Below are positions 55,345-63,507 of a DNA stretch of 64,000 bases, piece after piece. Every line of letters starts with the position of its first letter. Position 1 is the stretch's first letter. The notes beneath the pieces were generated by a model that saw nothing but the letters and a program-made list of their open reading frames with translations, had not been told where the DNA came from and made no database searches. The stretch spans positions 62,001 through 126,000 of the forward strand of contig JBBIRW010000006.1 in assembly GCA_037441565.1 (NCBI GenBank). Reading direction: 5' to 3'. This DNA is from JBBIRW01 sp037441565. Its GTDB lineage: Bacteria; Desulfobacterota; JBBIRW01. The position numbers and the translations under genes were made by a program.

Positions 55345-56407
55345 AGTTTTTATCCTCCTTTAAAAGGATTTCTTCAATCCTTATTTCTTTCAATATCCTT
55401 CCGATGTCATCCTGTTGGGGCAAGAATGGATAGTTTCTGAAGGGTTTGCCAGGCCTTGTGTGGGCAAAAGGTCTGTTGCATGCAAGTTCTCCTGATAAAT
55501 CAGGGCAACCTGATGTCATAAATGGTTTCCCTGTTAGAATCAAGTCATGAATTATTTGAGGATCTATGTTTATTGAAGATATTCTTCCCTTGTTATCAAA
55601 TCTGATGTCTTTCTCCGATAAAATATGATTTTTCTCTACCATGTATCTTATAAGTTGAATCCTTCTGTATCTCTTCATTGAAGGTGTTCTTCTCTTCTCA
55701 AGCACAGTTCCCTTTTCAGGTGTGAAACTGAAGAGATGACACATAATTTTATTTCTTTTAAGGAAAAAGAAGATATCCACAAGTTCCTTATCCGTTTCGC
55801 CAAGGCCAACGACGATATGGCAGCTTACCTTCTCATCTCCAAAAATCTCAACACCATCAATCAGCGTTTCCACATACCTTTCCCACCGCAGTGAGGCTTT
55901 TACACCACTTCCCCTTCGTTTCTCAAAGACCCTCTTTGATGGCGCATCAAGACCAACACCGAGGATATCGAATCCATTTTCTTTAATAGTGATCAACTTA
56001 TCCTTATTGATACACATGGGGGAAATGAGCGCAGAGAGTGGAATTGATGTTATCTTTCTTAACTTTCTTCCAATCTCTAAGAGATCCTTATATGCATATG
56101 GATGGTTTATCATGGATATACAAATCCTTTTTATTTTTGATTCATAACGAATGATTCTTCTCAATATCTCATCAAAAGGATAGAGTGGCCAGTCTACCCT
56201 GATAAAGGTTTTTTCACCAAAGTTTCCAGATCGTGAAAAGGAAAGGCCGCAATATGCACAACTTCCATAGCATCCTTCTTCATATGAGAGGAGCAGGTTA
56301 AGGCATCGTGGATATGCATCTCTAAAAAATCTGCCACCCATCAGTTTCAGCATCATAACGCCTGCCAGCGATGTCCTTATATAAAGGGAAGAGATTTTAT
56401 TTTCCAT
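55319..56407 (-). CDS. lipS2: LipS2-like radical SAM lipoyl synthase subunit
   Basis: 362 residues from ATG 56407; an earlier in-frame TTG overlaps the ligase gene. Radical SAM cysteines C46, C50, C53 in GCYGSCAYCGLS. The N-terminal SLAGVMMLKLMGGRF and NLLLSYEEGC resemble LipS2, the partner of LipS1 in the two-protein lipoyl synthase known from archaea and sHdr-type sulfur oxidisers. Additional cysteines lie near residues 301 and 310. Adjacent ligase, LipS1-like and lipoate-binding genes support sulfur insertion into an octanoyl chain on LbpA. Confidence 0.8.
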   Translation of the reverse strand: MENKISSLYIRTSLAGVMMLKLMGGRFFRDAYPRCLNLLLSYEEGCYGSCAYCGLSFSRSGNFGEKTFIRVDWPLYPFDEILRRIIRYESKIKRICISMINHPYAYKDLLEIGRKLRKITSIPLSALISPMCINKDKLITIKENGFDILGVGLDAPSKRVFEKRRGSGVKASLRWERYVETLIDGVEIFGDEKVSCHIVVGLGETDKELVDIFFFLKRNKIMCHLFSFTPEKGTVLEKRRTPSMKRYRRIQLIRYMVEKNHILSEKDIRFDNKGRISSINIDPQIIHDLILTGKPFMTSGCPDLSGELACNRPFAHTRPGKPFRNYPFLPQQDDIGRILKEIRIEEILLKEDKNYEKGNSCG

Positions 56408-57542
56408 CTTCATTTCCCATTTCGAACTCTTCAAATACGGATTGATCGATAAAGCATGATGAAGGATAGTAGTTGTTTAAGGATAGAAGATGATCTCCTG
56501 CCTCAATGATTATGGATGCAAGTGTTTCCGGATCAATGCCTAGTATCCATCCGTTTTTATCGTATTCCTCACTAATTGTTCTAAGTAAACCCTCTTTTGT
56601 GAATTCTTTTCCTACAATATTTTCTTCAATACCCTTTAGTGTTGATGGATTTGAAAAGAAGTCTCCATATATTTTTACCGATGTAATCAATCCATTATGG
56701 ATTTTTATTGATACACGAACAAGGCCTGCATCTGTCTTCTTAATGAATTCCTTCTTTTCTGGTTCATGGTCTCCACTGAATATCCAGATGGGGTTGGCGT
56801 ATTTTCTCTTCTCAAGGATTTTTACTTTTCTGATTTCTGAATAATTAAGTGGGCGAGAGATAAACTTAATACCAAGATTTTTTTCAAAGCCTCTTTTTAT
56901 GTATTCCCTTACATGTTTTGTTGATACATTGTAGCCAAGCTCTCTGCGAACCGTTGTTAATCTTTCATTGAGTGCAACAATGCTTCTTTCTGATAGCTTC
57001 TCCTTTGGAAGTTTGAGGAGTTTCAGCATAAGTGATATATCGAAATCAACAAGCAGGCTTGCATGAAATAGCCAGGAATCCATCTCGTTTGCATATATAC
57101 CAAGGCCCGCTATCTTCCTCCCATTTACAGTAAGGTCATTCTTAATCCGGAAGGCTGATCCGATACCTAAAGATTTTAATCCTTCAGATATGCATTTGCT
57201 GAAGTGAATAAAGGCTTCCCTCGGATTTTTTATATTTTTAAAATTATCGCCACGCATGACAAAGGCAATGCCCAGTTGATCTTCCCCCATTAATATTGTT
57301 CCACCACCTGTGGGTCTCCTGCTTATTTCAAAACCCATCCTTCTGCATTCCTCTATGTTTATCTCCCTGTAGACATCTTGAAACGAGCCTGCAAGAACAC
57401 AGTTTGATCTGTATGTGTAAAGCCTGAGGGTTGGAGGCTCAGGATTAGATGGGCTGCTGTAATAGCCCATCAGGAATTCATCTACAGCAAGACCATATGA
57501 TGCACTTACAGCATCCTCTTCTATATACCTTCCTGCTATCAA
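56397..57542 (-). CDS. lplA: Lipoate-protein ligase, fused LplA-LplB form
   Basis: 381 residues. The catalytic domain shows RRPTGGG at 75-81 and KNDLTVNGRKIAG at 134-146, with K143 the likely active-site lysine. A C-terminal accessory domain (about 245-345, ANPIWIFSGDHEP to KIYGDFFSNP) matches LplB, so both halves are fused, as in the sLpl(AB) proteins of sHdr loci. TTG start at 57542 behind GGGAGGAG. It would attach octanoate or lipoate to the LbpA-like carrier. Confidence 0.86.
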   Translation of the reverse strand: MIAGRYIEEDAVSASYGLAVDEFLMGYYSSPSNPEPPTLRLYTYRSNCVLAGSFQDVYREINIEECRRMGFEISRRPTGGGTILMGEDQLGIAFVMRGDNFKNIKNPREAFIHFSKCISEGLKSLGIGSAFRIKNDLTVNGRKIAGLGIYANEMDSWLFHASLLVDFDISLMLKLLKLPKEKLSERSIVALNERLTTVRRELGYNVSTKHVREYIKRGFEKNLGIKFISRPLNYSEIRKVKILEKRKYANPIWIFSGDHEPEKKEFIKKTDAGLVRVSIKIHNGLITSVKIYGDFFSNPSTLKGIEENIVGKEFTKEGLLRTISEEYDKNGWILGIDPETLASIIIEAGDHLLSLNNYYPSSCFIDQSVFEEFEMGNEDGK

Positions 57543-57638
57543 GGCAACAATTCTCCTCCCTATAGGTTCTGCCTTCCTTCAGTTAAACAAATACAATCTA
57601 TATCAGCCCACTGACGCTTTTCTGACTTTTTAGGGGAT

Positions 57639-58544
57639 TCAAAGGCTCAATCCATTGGGGAATAACCCGCAGCAGTATTCCCTGACACTAACCTTGAACC
57701 CTTTTTCTTTTAGATAGGATCCTGTTCCCTCTGCTGGATAAGCGATACCATCAAGACCTGTATCAATTGCAGCAAGATCAATCTTCAGTTTGTCCGGTCC
57801 ATAAGGTCTGGCGCATCCGAGAAATATGGGTCTCTTTGGTATAAGACTTCGCGCTTCATAAAAAATGTTTTGGATTTCGTTGATATCAGGCGGTTTTATT
57901 CCGAACATGGGCGTTCCCTGGATAGGTGTTATAACCACAAGCACCAGTGATGAGATGGGATATCGGGAGATGATTTCAAGCGCTTTATGCTCCCCTATTA
58001 TCCTTCCATAATGAAGTCCAATCACAATATGTGGTGTTACATTCAGCCCTTCTTCGATAAGATTTATCAACGATGATTCAAAATCCCTCACTGTCGCCCA
58101 AAGGTGATAAATCTTTCTTATAGTTTCATCAGAACCAATTATATCTATCATAACCCCATCAACACCTATATCGGAAAGCATCCTCGCATATTCTTTCCCC
58201 ACAAGACCGGTATGCAGGAGTATCTTAACATTCAGTTCATCTTTCACCCTTTTTATCTCTTCATAGAATTCCCATATACTAACTTCCCCGCTTTCATTTG
58301 AACCTCCGGATAGAAGAAAACCCCTTGTTCCTTCAAGTGATTTTTTTTTGCAAAAATCGAAAAGCTCATCCTTTTTTACACTTTTCATGTATGATAGTAT
58401 TTTTCCTCTACAGTGATCACAGTTAAGTGCACATTTTTTTCCTGTTAGACTTATTGGAATGAATTGATCGGGATTGGAAGGTGAAAATTCCTCTGTTTCA
58501 TATCTTTTTATTCCGGGAATAAAGATACTGAATTCCTTTGCCAT
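57639..58544 (-). CDS. lipS1: LipS1-like radical SAM lipoyl synthase subunit
   Basis: 301 residues with C38, C42, C45 in KKCALNCDHCRGK, the canonical CX3CX2C of radical SAM enzymes. Cysteines near the C-terminus (C244 in LGCARPYG and C291-C292 in EYCCGLFP) could ligate an auxiliary cluster donating sulfur. The ITxxxCALNCxHC pattern resembles LipS1. It starts at the last base of the lipoate-binding protein gene (TAATG), so the two are tightly coupled. Together with LipS2 it would insert both lipoyl sulfurs. Confidence 0.8.
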   Translation of the reverse strand: MAKEFSIFIPGIKRYETEEFSPSNPDQFIPISLTGKKCALNCDHCRGKILSYMKSVKKDELFDFCKKKSLEGTRGFLLSGGSNESGEVSIWEFYEEIKRVKDELNVKILLHTGLVGKEYARMLSDIGVDGVMIDIIGSDETIRKIYHLWATVRDFESSLINLIEEGLNVTPHIVIGLHYGRIIGEHKALEIISRYPISSLVLVVITPIQGTPMFGIKPPDINEIQNIFYEARSLIPKRPIFLGCARPYGPDKLKIDLAAIDTGLDGIAYPAEGTGSYLKEKGFKVSVREYCCGLFPNGLSL

Positions 58545-58993
58545 TATTCTTCAGGTAGAAGTCCCTTTTCTCTGTATTCCTTTATTTCTAATTCCAGCCA
58601 TGCCTTTACTTCATCTTCACCATGGACAAGATCCATAAGGTCTTCCTCAAGGTTTTCCGGTTCTATAATAACAAACCATCCCTCACCATATGGATCTGTA
58701 TTGACAAGTGATGGTTGTTCAATCACCCTGTTGTTTGTTATAAGTATTGTTCCACTAACAGGTGCTTTCAGGGGTCCAACATATTTTCCAGCTTCGAGTG
58801 ATCCGAACGCCTTCCCCTTTTTCACCTTTTTCCCTGGTGGCATGAGCTTTATGTATGCAACATTTCCAGCAGCCTTCTGACCAAACATATCAAGTCCTAC
58901 CCTAACATTGCCGTTTTCAATTCTTGCCCATAAGTGATCCTTCCTATCATAGTAAAGATCCCCGGGTAAAAAGAATCCCTCCACCTCTGCCAT
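58544..58993 (-). CDS. lbpA: Lipoate-binding protein (LbpA/GcvH-like)
   Basis: 149-residue H-protein fold. The lipoyl-lysine is K70 in GSLEAGKYVGPLKAPVSG; the EAGKYVGPL context is closer to LbpA of sHdr sulfur-oxidation loci than to the ESVKA context of glycine-cleavage GcvH. No gcvT, gcvP or lpd nearby. Immediately followed by LipS1, ligase and LipS2 genes, so it is the likely substrate of the encoded lipoylation system and may carry sulfur covalently on lipoate. Confidence 0.86.
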   Translation of the reverse strand: MAEVEGFFLPGDLYYDRKDHLWARIENGNVRVGLDMFGQKAAGNVAYIKLMPPGKKVKKGKAFGSLEAGKYVGPLKAPVSGTILITNNRVIEQPSLVNTDPYGEGWFVIIEPENLEEDLMDLVHGEDEVKAWLELEIKEYREKGLLPEE

Positions 58994-59026
58994 TGAGCTT
59001 TACCCCTCTGATTCTGTGATGATAGA

Positions 59027-59275
59027 TTAATCGGTCTTTTTTATGTAGATCCTGAAATGGCTGCCTTCTTCTATTACCTCGTAAGGATATTTTTTCTTTT
59101 CACAGAAACCGGGGATGGTTTCCTTAGCTGCAGGAGGATGATCGCATATCACCTCCAGCACCTCTCCCGGATGCATGGTTTTCAACTTCTCCCTTGTTTC
59201 TATAAGGGTATAGGGACATATTTTACCCCTTATGTCGATCCTCTCGGAGATATTGCTCTTATCTATCGGTTCCAT
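59027..59275 (-). CDS. TusA-like sulfur carrier, copy 2
   Basis: 82 residues with RIDIRGKICPYTLIETREKL; the active cysteine sits in CPYT, as in the other TusA copy, and a second cysteine occurs in VICDHPPA. Directly downstream of the second DsrE/F/H-like triad, an order comparable to dsrEFH followed by a carrier, and TusBCD-TusA relays. Likely accepts sulfur from that triad. Confidence 0.88.
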   Translation of the reverse strand: MEPIDKSNISERIDIRGKICPYTLIETREKLKTMHPGEVLEVICDHPPAAKETIPGFCEKKKYPYEVIEEGSHFRIYIKKTD

Positions 59276-59284
59276 TCTAACCCC

Positions 59285-59551
59285 TTAAGCAAAATTTATT
59301 ATCTTTTCGTGTTTTAATATTATATTAACCAATTCATGATAATCTATAATCCTTGCCCTATCTTTTATTTTTTCCTTTATTCCTCTTCTAACAACATCAT
59401 GCTCAATAGCATAAACCTCTTTGAACTTTCCGTAAGCGTCTGGATCCAGATAAACTCCATCCTGTATCAGGACAATCACTGCTTCGCTGTCAAGGGATGC
59501 CATCTTGAGTGCTATTTCACCTTTCGGCTTGTCTATAAGATAAAGTGCCAT
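59285..59551 (-). CDS. DsrH/TusB-like subunit, second triad
   Basis: 88 residues from ATG 59551 (GAGGAGGTGAGT upstream; the in-frame GTG at 59557 overlaps it). Signature AVIVLIQDGVYLDPDAYG is typical of DsrH/TusB. No cysteine is present, so a structural role in a heterohexamer is likely. Third gene of the triad DsrE-DsrF-DsrH before tusA. Confidence 0.8.
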   Translation of the reverse strand: MALYLIDKPKGEIALKMASLDSEAVIVLIQDGVYLDPDAYGKFKEVYAIEHDVVRRGIKEKIKDRARIIDYHELVNIILKHEKIINFA

Positions 59552-59578
59552 ACTCACCTCCTCTGAAACTTCATATCC

Positions 59579-59929
59579 TTAAAAATCTATTGTGTGATTT
59601 GCATCAAGTAAGAGTCGGAGAGCCTCTTTCCTGCTTATAACCCTCACAAAAGGGGAAAGCTCTTTGCTGTTTATCCCTCTTTCCTTCAGGGATTCCTCTT
59701 CCGCATATATACTGGAATTTATTCCTGTAAGCGTCTGGATATATTTTGCAGAATCCTTTCTGTCAACATTATTTAATGCATAATAAACACCATCACCTAA
59801 AAGTAGCACATCAACGGTGTGCTCATCGATACCGGATGTAACACCAACTGCTGCCCTTAGCCCCTCGGTGTAATATATGGAACCAAAGGGTGGATGGGTT
59901 ATCATGACAACAACCTTTTTTTCAGCCAT
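59579..59929 (-). CDS. DsrF/TusC-like subunit, second triad
   Basis: 116 residues, MITHPPFGSIYYTEGLRAAVG and VDVLLLGDGVYYAL as in DsrF/TusC. It contains no cysteine, as expected for a non-catalytic subunit. AGGAGGTAG precedes the start, 11 bases downstream of the DsrE-like stop. Confidence 0.82.
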   Translation of the reverse strand: MAEKKVVVMITHPPFGSIYYTEGLRAAVGVTSGIDEHTVDVLLLGDGVYYALNNVDRKDSAKYIQTLTGINSSIYAEEESLKERGINSKELSPFVRVISRKEALRLLLDANHTIDF

Positions 59930-59940
59930 TTCCTACCTCC

Positions 59941-60294
59941 TTAAAGTGTAATAATCCTGTCCACTTCGCCGATTATCTCAGCGAAGTCAGGAAGCCCTCC
60001 GACCTTGACCTGGTCAATATAATCCTTTCCATTCTCAAGACCACGGGCATTTACACATATTCCACATGCTATTATCTTACCCCCCTTCTTCAGGATATCA
60101 GCCCAGCAATCCTTGGGTAGCGTTTCCATATCAGGAAACTTCTGATACCTTATGGGATTATAAACGCCATCGAGATAGTAAAAAATAAGCACATCATGTT
60201 TCATCTCAAGTGCAGCGTTTGCTATATGATATGCCGTTTCCCAGTTTTCAAACTGATATGGCCCAAGTGTAAGTAGAATTCCGATCTTTGCCAT
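59941..60294 (-). CDS. DsrE/TusD-like sulfurtransferase subunit, second triad
   Basis: 117 residues. The catalytic region IIACGICVNARG holds C77 and C80 in CxxC, at the place where DsrE/TusD carry their sulfur-binding cysteine; C63 is extra. DVLIFYYLDGVYNPIRYQKF is typical of the DsrE fold. Expected to be the persulfide-bearing subunit that hands sulfur to the neighbouring TusA. Confidence 0.87.
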   Translation of the reverse strand: MAKIGILLTLGPYQFENWETAYHIANAALEMKHDVLIFYYLDGVYNPIRYQKFPDMETLPKDCWADILKKGGKIIACGICVNARGLENGKDYIDQVKVGGLPDFAEIIGEVDRIITL

Positions 60295-60317
60295 TTTTCC
60301 CTCCTTAGATAAAATTA

Positions 60318-60346
60318 AGAATCTAATATTAAAAATTTTATGTCAA
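60318..60346 (-). promoter_or_regulatory. Candidate internal promoter before the second DsrE triad
   Basis: On the minus strand a perfect TTGACA (60341-60346) is followed after 17 bases by GATTCT (60318-60323), a weak -10. It lies in the 78-base gap between the triads, one of the longest gaps of the operon. Confidence 0.3.
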
Positions 60347-60372
60347 ATATCTGACCTTTTCCTGACTTATCA

Positions 60373-60633
60373 CTACCAGCATATTACCCTGTCATGGGAA
60401 AAAATAAGGTCAACAATCTGATCATAATCCAGGGATTTGTCAATATTAAGTCCTCTTGCCTGAAGATCATCCCTGCAGAAGAAAACCCTGAGGGGGTAAT
60501 TCATCTCCTTCCTCAACGAATATACCCCATCATGGATAAAAAGAAGCGAGACCTCGTGTTTCTCTGATTGTTCAAGAGCAACCTTCAGTGCGGTTTCATC
60601 ATCCGGGTTTCTCAAAATATGAAGTATTTTCAT
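60373..60633 (-). CDS. DsrH/TusB-like subunit, first triad
   Basis: 86 residues with EVSLLFIHDGVYSLRKEM, the DsrH hallmark. Unlike the second-triad copy it keeps a cysteine, C53 in VFFCRDDLQARG, plus C85 near the C-terminus. This suggests the first triad may pass sulfur through its H-like subunit too. Three bases after the DsrF-like gene. Confidence 0.77.
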   Translation of the reverse strand: MKILHILRNPDDETALKVALEQSEKHEVSLLFIHDGVYSLRKEMNYPLRVFFCRDDLQARGLNIDKSLDYDQIVDLIFSHDRVICW

Positions 60634-60636
60634 TGC

Positions 60637-60981
60637 TTAATAGACGATCAATATATCGCTTTTTGCAATCTCCTCAATTATCTCTTTCCTTTTCTTTAGC
60701 TCTACATTGTAAGGGATATCATTTATAAGTCTCTTTTTCACGTCCTCCTGATCGGCAATTATCATACCTTTCAGATGCGGTAGTGTTTCAAGATGCTTTG
60801 AAAGATCATTCATATTGATTATTTCTGGCTTTAATCTGGTTATGGCATATGTGCCATTTTCCAGGAAGATTACCTGAATTTTATCGTCTGATAGTGTTAA
60901 ACCTACACCCATTCGCAAGGCTTCAGAAACCCTTGTTGTATTAAGTGGAAGACTTCTTATAAGAACAGTTATTGTTCTCAT
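60637..60981 (-). CDS. DsrF/TusC-like subunit, first triad
   Basis: 114 residues, RSLPLNTTRVSEALRMGVG followed by IQVIFLENGTYAITR; the fold and length match DsrF/TusC, but similarity is weaker than in the second triad. No cysteine. Sits between DsrE- and DsrH-like genes with 3-7 base gaps, which supports a heteromeric complex. Confidence 0.75.
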   Translation of the reverse strand: MRTITVLIRSLPLNTTRVSEALRMGVGLTLSDDKIQVIFLENGTYAITRLKPEIINMNDLSKHLETLPHLKGMIIADQEDVKKRLINDIPYNVELKKRKEIIEEIAKSDILIVY

Positions 60982-60988
60982 CCCTCAC

Positions 60989-61297
60989 TCAATTAAAAGA
61001 AAGAAATCTGTCAGCAGTGTGTGCAATCTGCGCAAGATCCCACTGACTTCCCCAGACAACCTCATCAATTTTGTTTATACCTCTTTCAATTGCATTGTGG
61101 GCACAGACAACGATACGGACACCCTTTGATGAAAGTTTGATGAAGTTTTCAAATTTCAGATTATATACACCATCAGCCATAAGAAATATTTCCACATGCA
61201 TATTTTTTCTAAGTGCAGCTTCAGATAATTTAATAACGGTTCTCACATCCTCACTCTCAGATGATGTTGTGAGCAGTATACCAAGTTTCTTTCTCAT
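60989..61297 (-). CDS. DsrE/TusD-like sulfurtransferase subunit, first triad
   Basis: 102 residues. VEIFLMADGVYNLKFENF is DsrE-like; a single cysteine C65 in RIVVCAHNAIERG takes the catalytic position, where the second-triad copy has CxxC. Overlaps the JAMM gene by 4 bases, so the triad is coupled to the cysteine-release step. Confidence 0.82.
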   Translation of the reverse strand: MRKKLGILLTTSSESEDVRTVIKLSEAALRKNMHVEIFLMADGVYNLKFENFIKLSSKGVRIVVCAHNAIERGINKIDEVVWGSQWDLAQIAHTADRFLSFN

Positions 61298-61710
61298 ACG
61301 ATCTCAATTTCCTCCTCTTCAAATTCCCCATCCTCATCTTGAAGAACCCATGATCTGGCTGTTTTGAATCTTCCCTCGTTAATGGAAACAATTATGTAGG
61401 AATAGAGGGGCCAGGCCCTCTTTCTATCAAAGATTGAAGGAAATGGGGGATTATCAGGGTGGGAATGAAAAAAGCCGATTATCTCCTTTCCGCAAGCCCT
61501 TATCTTCTCTTCAGTTCTAAGGATCTCCCTCGGGTCAATTTCATACCTATCCCTGGCCCTTTCCCTATTTATGTTTTCTGTTGGATATACCATGGATACC
61601 CTTTTTTTATTCTTTTCTATCTTCCCCACAAGGATACCGCAGACTTCAAATGGATATCCTTGTTCGGATAATTTTATTATTTCCTCCCAGACCTCCTTTT
61701 CTATCTCCAT
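61294..61710 (-). CDS. mec: JAMM/Mov34 metallopeptidase (Mec+-like)
   Basis: 138-residue JAMM zinc peptidase. Complete metal site: the Glu in FEVCGILVG and the HxHx7Sx2D block HSHPDNPPFPSIFD. In actinobacteria Mec+ releases cysteine from the CysO-cysteine adduct; other JAMM proteins trim the C-terminus of sulfur carriers. Both roles suit this operon, which encodes a CysM-like enzyme 4 bases upstream and a carrier with residues after its Gly-Gly. Confidence 0.9.
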   Translation of the reverse strand: MEIEKEVWEEIIKLSEQGYPFEVCGILVGKIEKNKKRVSMVYPTENINRERARDRYEIDPREILRTEEKIRACGKEIIGFFHSHPDNPPFPSIFDRKRAWPLYSYIIVSINEGRFKTARSWVLQDEDGEFEEEEIEIV

Positions 61711-61714
61711 CCCT

Positions 61715-62656
61715 TTAATAAATCTCCCAGAGCCTGCTACTCAGATATTTATCGCCACCATCTGGGAATATTGTTACAATAACACCTTCGTCCAGATCTT
61801 TTATTATCTGCAGCACACCAGCAAGTGCAGCACCTGATGAAATCCCTACCAGAAGTCCTTCCTCCCTTGCAAGTCTCTTCACACACTCATAAGCCTCCTC
61901 TGTTTTTACCTTTATTATGCCATCAAGGAATTTTTCGTCGAATATACCTGGAATAATTGCAGTCTCCATATGTTTGAGGCCTTCTATTCCATGAAGGGAG
62001 GTGTCAGGCTCTACACCTATAACTTTTATCTTTTTGTTGAATTCCTTAAGTCTTCTTCCCGTTCCCATTATCGTCCCGCCTGTTCCCACACCGGCGACAA
62101 AGTGCGTTATCCTTCCTTCAGTTTGAAGGATAATCTCAGGGCCTGTTGATTCGTAATGTGCAAGTGGATTGCACGGGTTGTTATATTGATCGGGCATGAA
62201 ATATTTATCAGGGTTTTCCATATATCTCCTGTGGGCTTCCTTTATTGCCCCATCGGTTCCTTCAAGTGGATCTGTATATATAATTTCTGCACCATATGCC
62301 TTAAGGATCTTTTTTCGTTCCTCACTCGCATTCTTCGGCATCACAAGTTCGACCCTGTATCCCTTTATAGCTGCGATCATCGCATATGCAATTCCTGTAT
62401 TGCCGGAGGTCGAATCAAGTATTATCTTATCCTTTGTTAACTTTCCTGTTCTTTCACCATCAAGGATCATCTTTAGTGCAGGCCTGTCTTTTACCGATCC
62501 TCCGGGATTGAACCATTCAAGCTTTGCATAAACCTCAACCTTTTTAAAATCTCTTGTTATGTTGTTTAATTTTATAAGCGGTGTGTTTCCAACAAGATCC
62601 AGTATGTTTCTTGTGCGAAAGTTTTTATCAGGCTCAACATTAAGTCCTTTTTTCAT
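61715..62656 (-). CDS. cysM: CysM-like cysteine synthase (sulfur-carrier dependent)
   Basis: 313-residue fold-type II PLP enzyme. PLP lysine in FNPGGSVKDRPAL, substrate loop STSGNTGI, phosphate loop GTGGT and FPDGGDKYLSS at the C-terminus. The KDRPA form and the KLEWFNPGG context resemble M. tuberculosis CysM, which uses O-phosphoserine and CysO-thiocarboxylate rather than O-acetylserine and sulfide. The adjoining activating enzyme, carrier and JAMM genes favour this; a free-sulfide CysK role is the alternative. Confidence 0.9.
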   Translation of the reverse strand: MKKGLNVEPDKNFRTRNILDLVGNTPLIKLNNITRDFKKVEVYAKLEWFNPGGSVKDRPALKMILDGERTGKLTKDKIILDSTSGNTGIAYAMIAAIKGYRVELVMPKNASEERKKILKAYGAEIIYTDPLEGTDGAIKEAHRRYMENPDKYFMPDQYNNPCNPLAHYESTGPEIILQTEGRITHFVAGVGTGGTIMGTGRRLKEFNKKIKVIGVEPDTSLHGIEGLKHMETAIIPGIFDEKFLDGIIKVKTEEAYECVKRLAREEGLLVGISSGAALAGVLQIIKDLDEGVIVTIFPDGGDKYLSSRLWEIY

Positions 62657-62680
62657 AATAGTTGCTCCGGATCAGGATTT

Positions 62681-63484
62681 TTAATGTCTGATATTGCAGA
62701 ATTCATCATAATCTATAAGCTGCCTGATGGTCGGATTATCTCCACACAGAGGACATTGAGGGTTTTTCTTTAACTTTAATTCACGAAAAGACATCTTCAG
62801 TGCATCGAAAATGAGCAACCTTCCAGTTAATGTCTTCCCTATTCCAAGGAGGATCTTTATTGTTTCAACTGCCTGTATTGTCCCGATAATTCCCGGAAGC
62901 ACACCGAGAACGCCTGCCTCCTGACAGCTTGGAACCATACCGGGCGGCGGGGGTTCTGGATAGAGGCATCTGTAACAGGGCCCATTCTTTGGATCAAAAA
63001 CCGTTGCCTGACCTTCAAATCTGAATATGCTTCCGTGAATATTTACCTTTCCTGAAAGCACACAGGCATCATTGACAAGATATCTTGTAGGAAAGTTGTC
63101 ACATCCATCAACAATAACATCATAATCCTTTATTATTCCAAAAATGTTTTCTGAGGTAAGTTTTTCTTTATAGGAGATAACCTTTATATCGGGATTGAGC
63201 GCAGTTAAAGTCTCCTTTGCAGATTCAACCTTTGGCTTGCCTATATCGTTTGTTGAATGAAGGATCTGTCTCTGAAGGTTTGAGATATCAACGATATCAA
63301 AATCAACAATACCTATTGTTCCTATACCAGCTGCAGCGAGGTAGTATGCAGCCGGTGAACCAAGTCCACCTGCTCCTATAAGGAGGACCCTGGATGAAAG
63401 AAGTTTTTTCTGACCCTTCCCTCCAACTTCCGGAAGGATGATATGGCGGCTGTATCTTTTTATCTGGTCTTCAGTAAATGACAT
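62681..63484 (-). CDS. moeB: MoeB/ThiF/HesA-type sulfur-carrier adenylyltransferase
   Basis: 267 residues from ATG 63484 (GAGAGGG upstream; TTG 63490 less likely). E1-like: GAGGLGSPAAYYLAAAG nucleotide loop, DFDIVDISNLQRQ, catalytic-region cysteine in SCQEAGVLG, and zinc pairs CYRC and CPLC. Adenylates the C-terminal glycine of the MoaD/ThiS-like carrier encoded two genes upstream, preparing thiocarboxylate formation. No rhodanese domain, so sulfur must come from another donor such as a TusA or DsrE protein. Confidence 0.93.
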   Translation of the reverse strand: MSFTEDQIKRYSRHIILPEVGGKGQKKLLSSRVLLIGAGGLGSPAAYYLAAAGIGTIGIVDFDIVDISNLQRQILHSTNDIGKPKVESAKETLTALNPDIKVISYKEKLTSENIFGIIKDYDVIVDGCDNFPTRYLVNDACVLSGKVNIHGSIFRFEGQATVFDPKNGPCYRCLYPEPPPPGMVPSCQEAGVLGVLPGIIGTIQAVETIKILLGIGKTLTGRLLIFDALKMSFRELKLKKNPQCPLCGDNPTIRQLIDYDEFCNIRH

Positions 63485-63507
63485 CTTCAACCCTCTCTAT
63501 TATTTTT

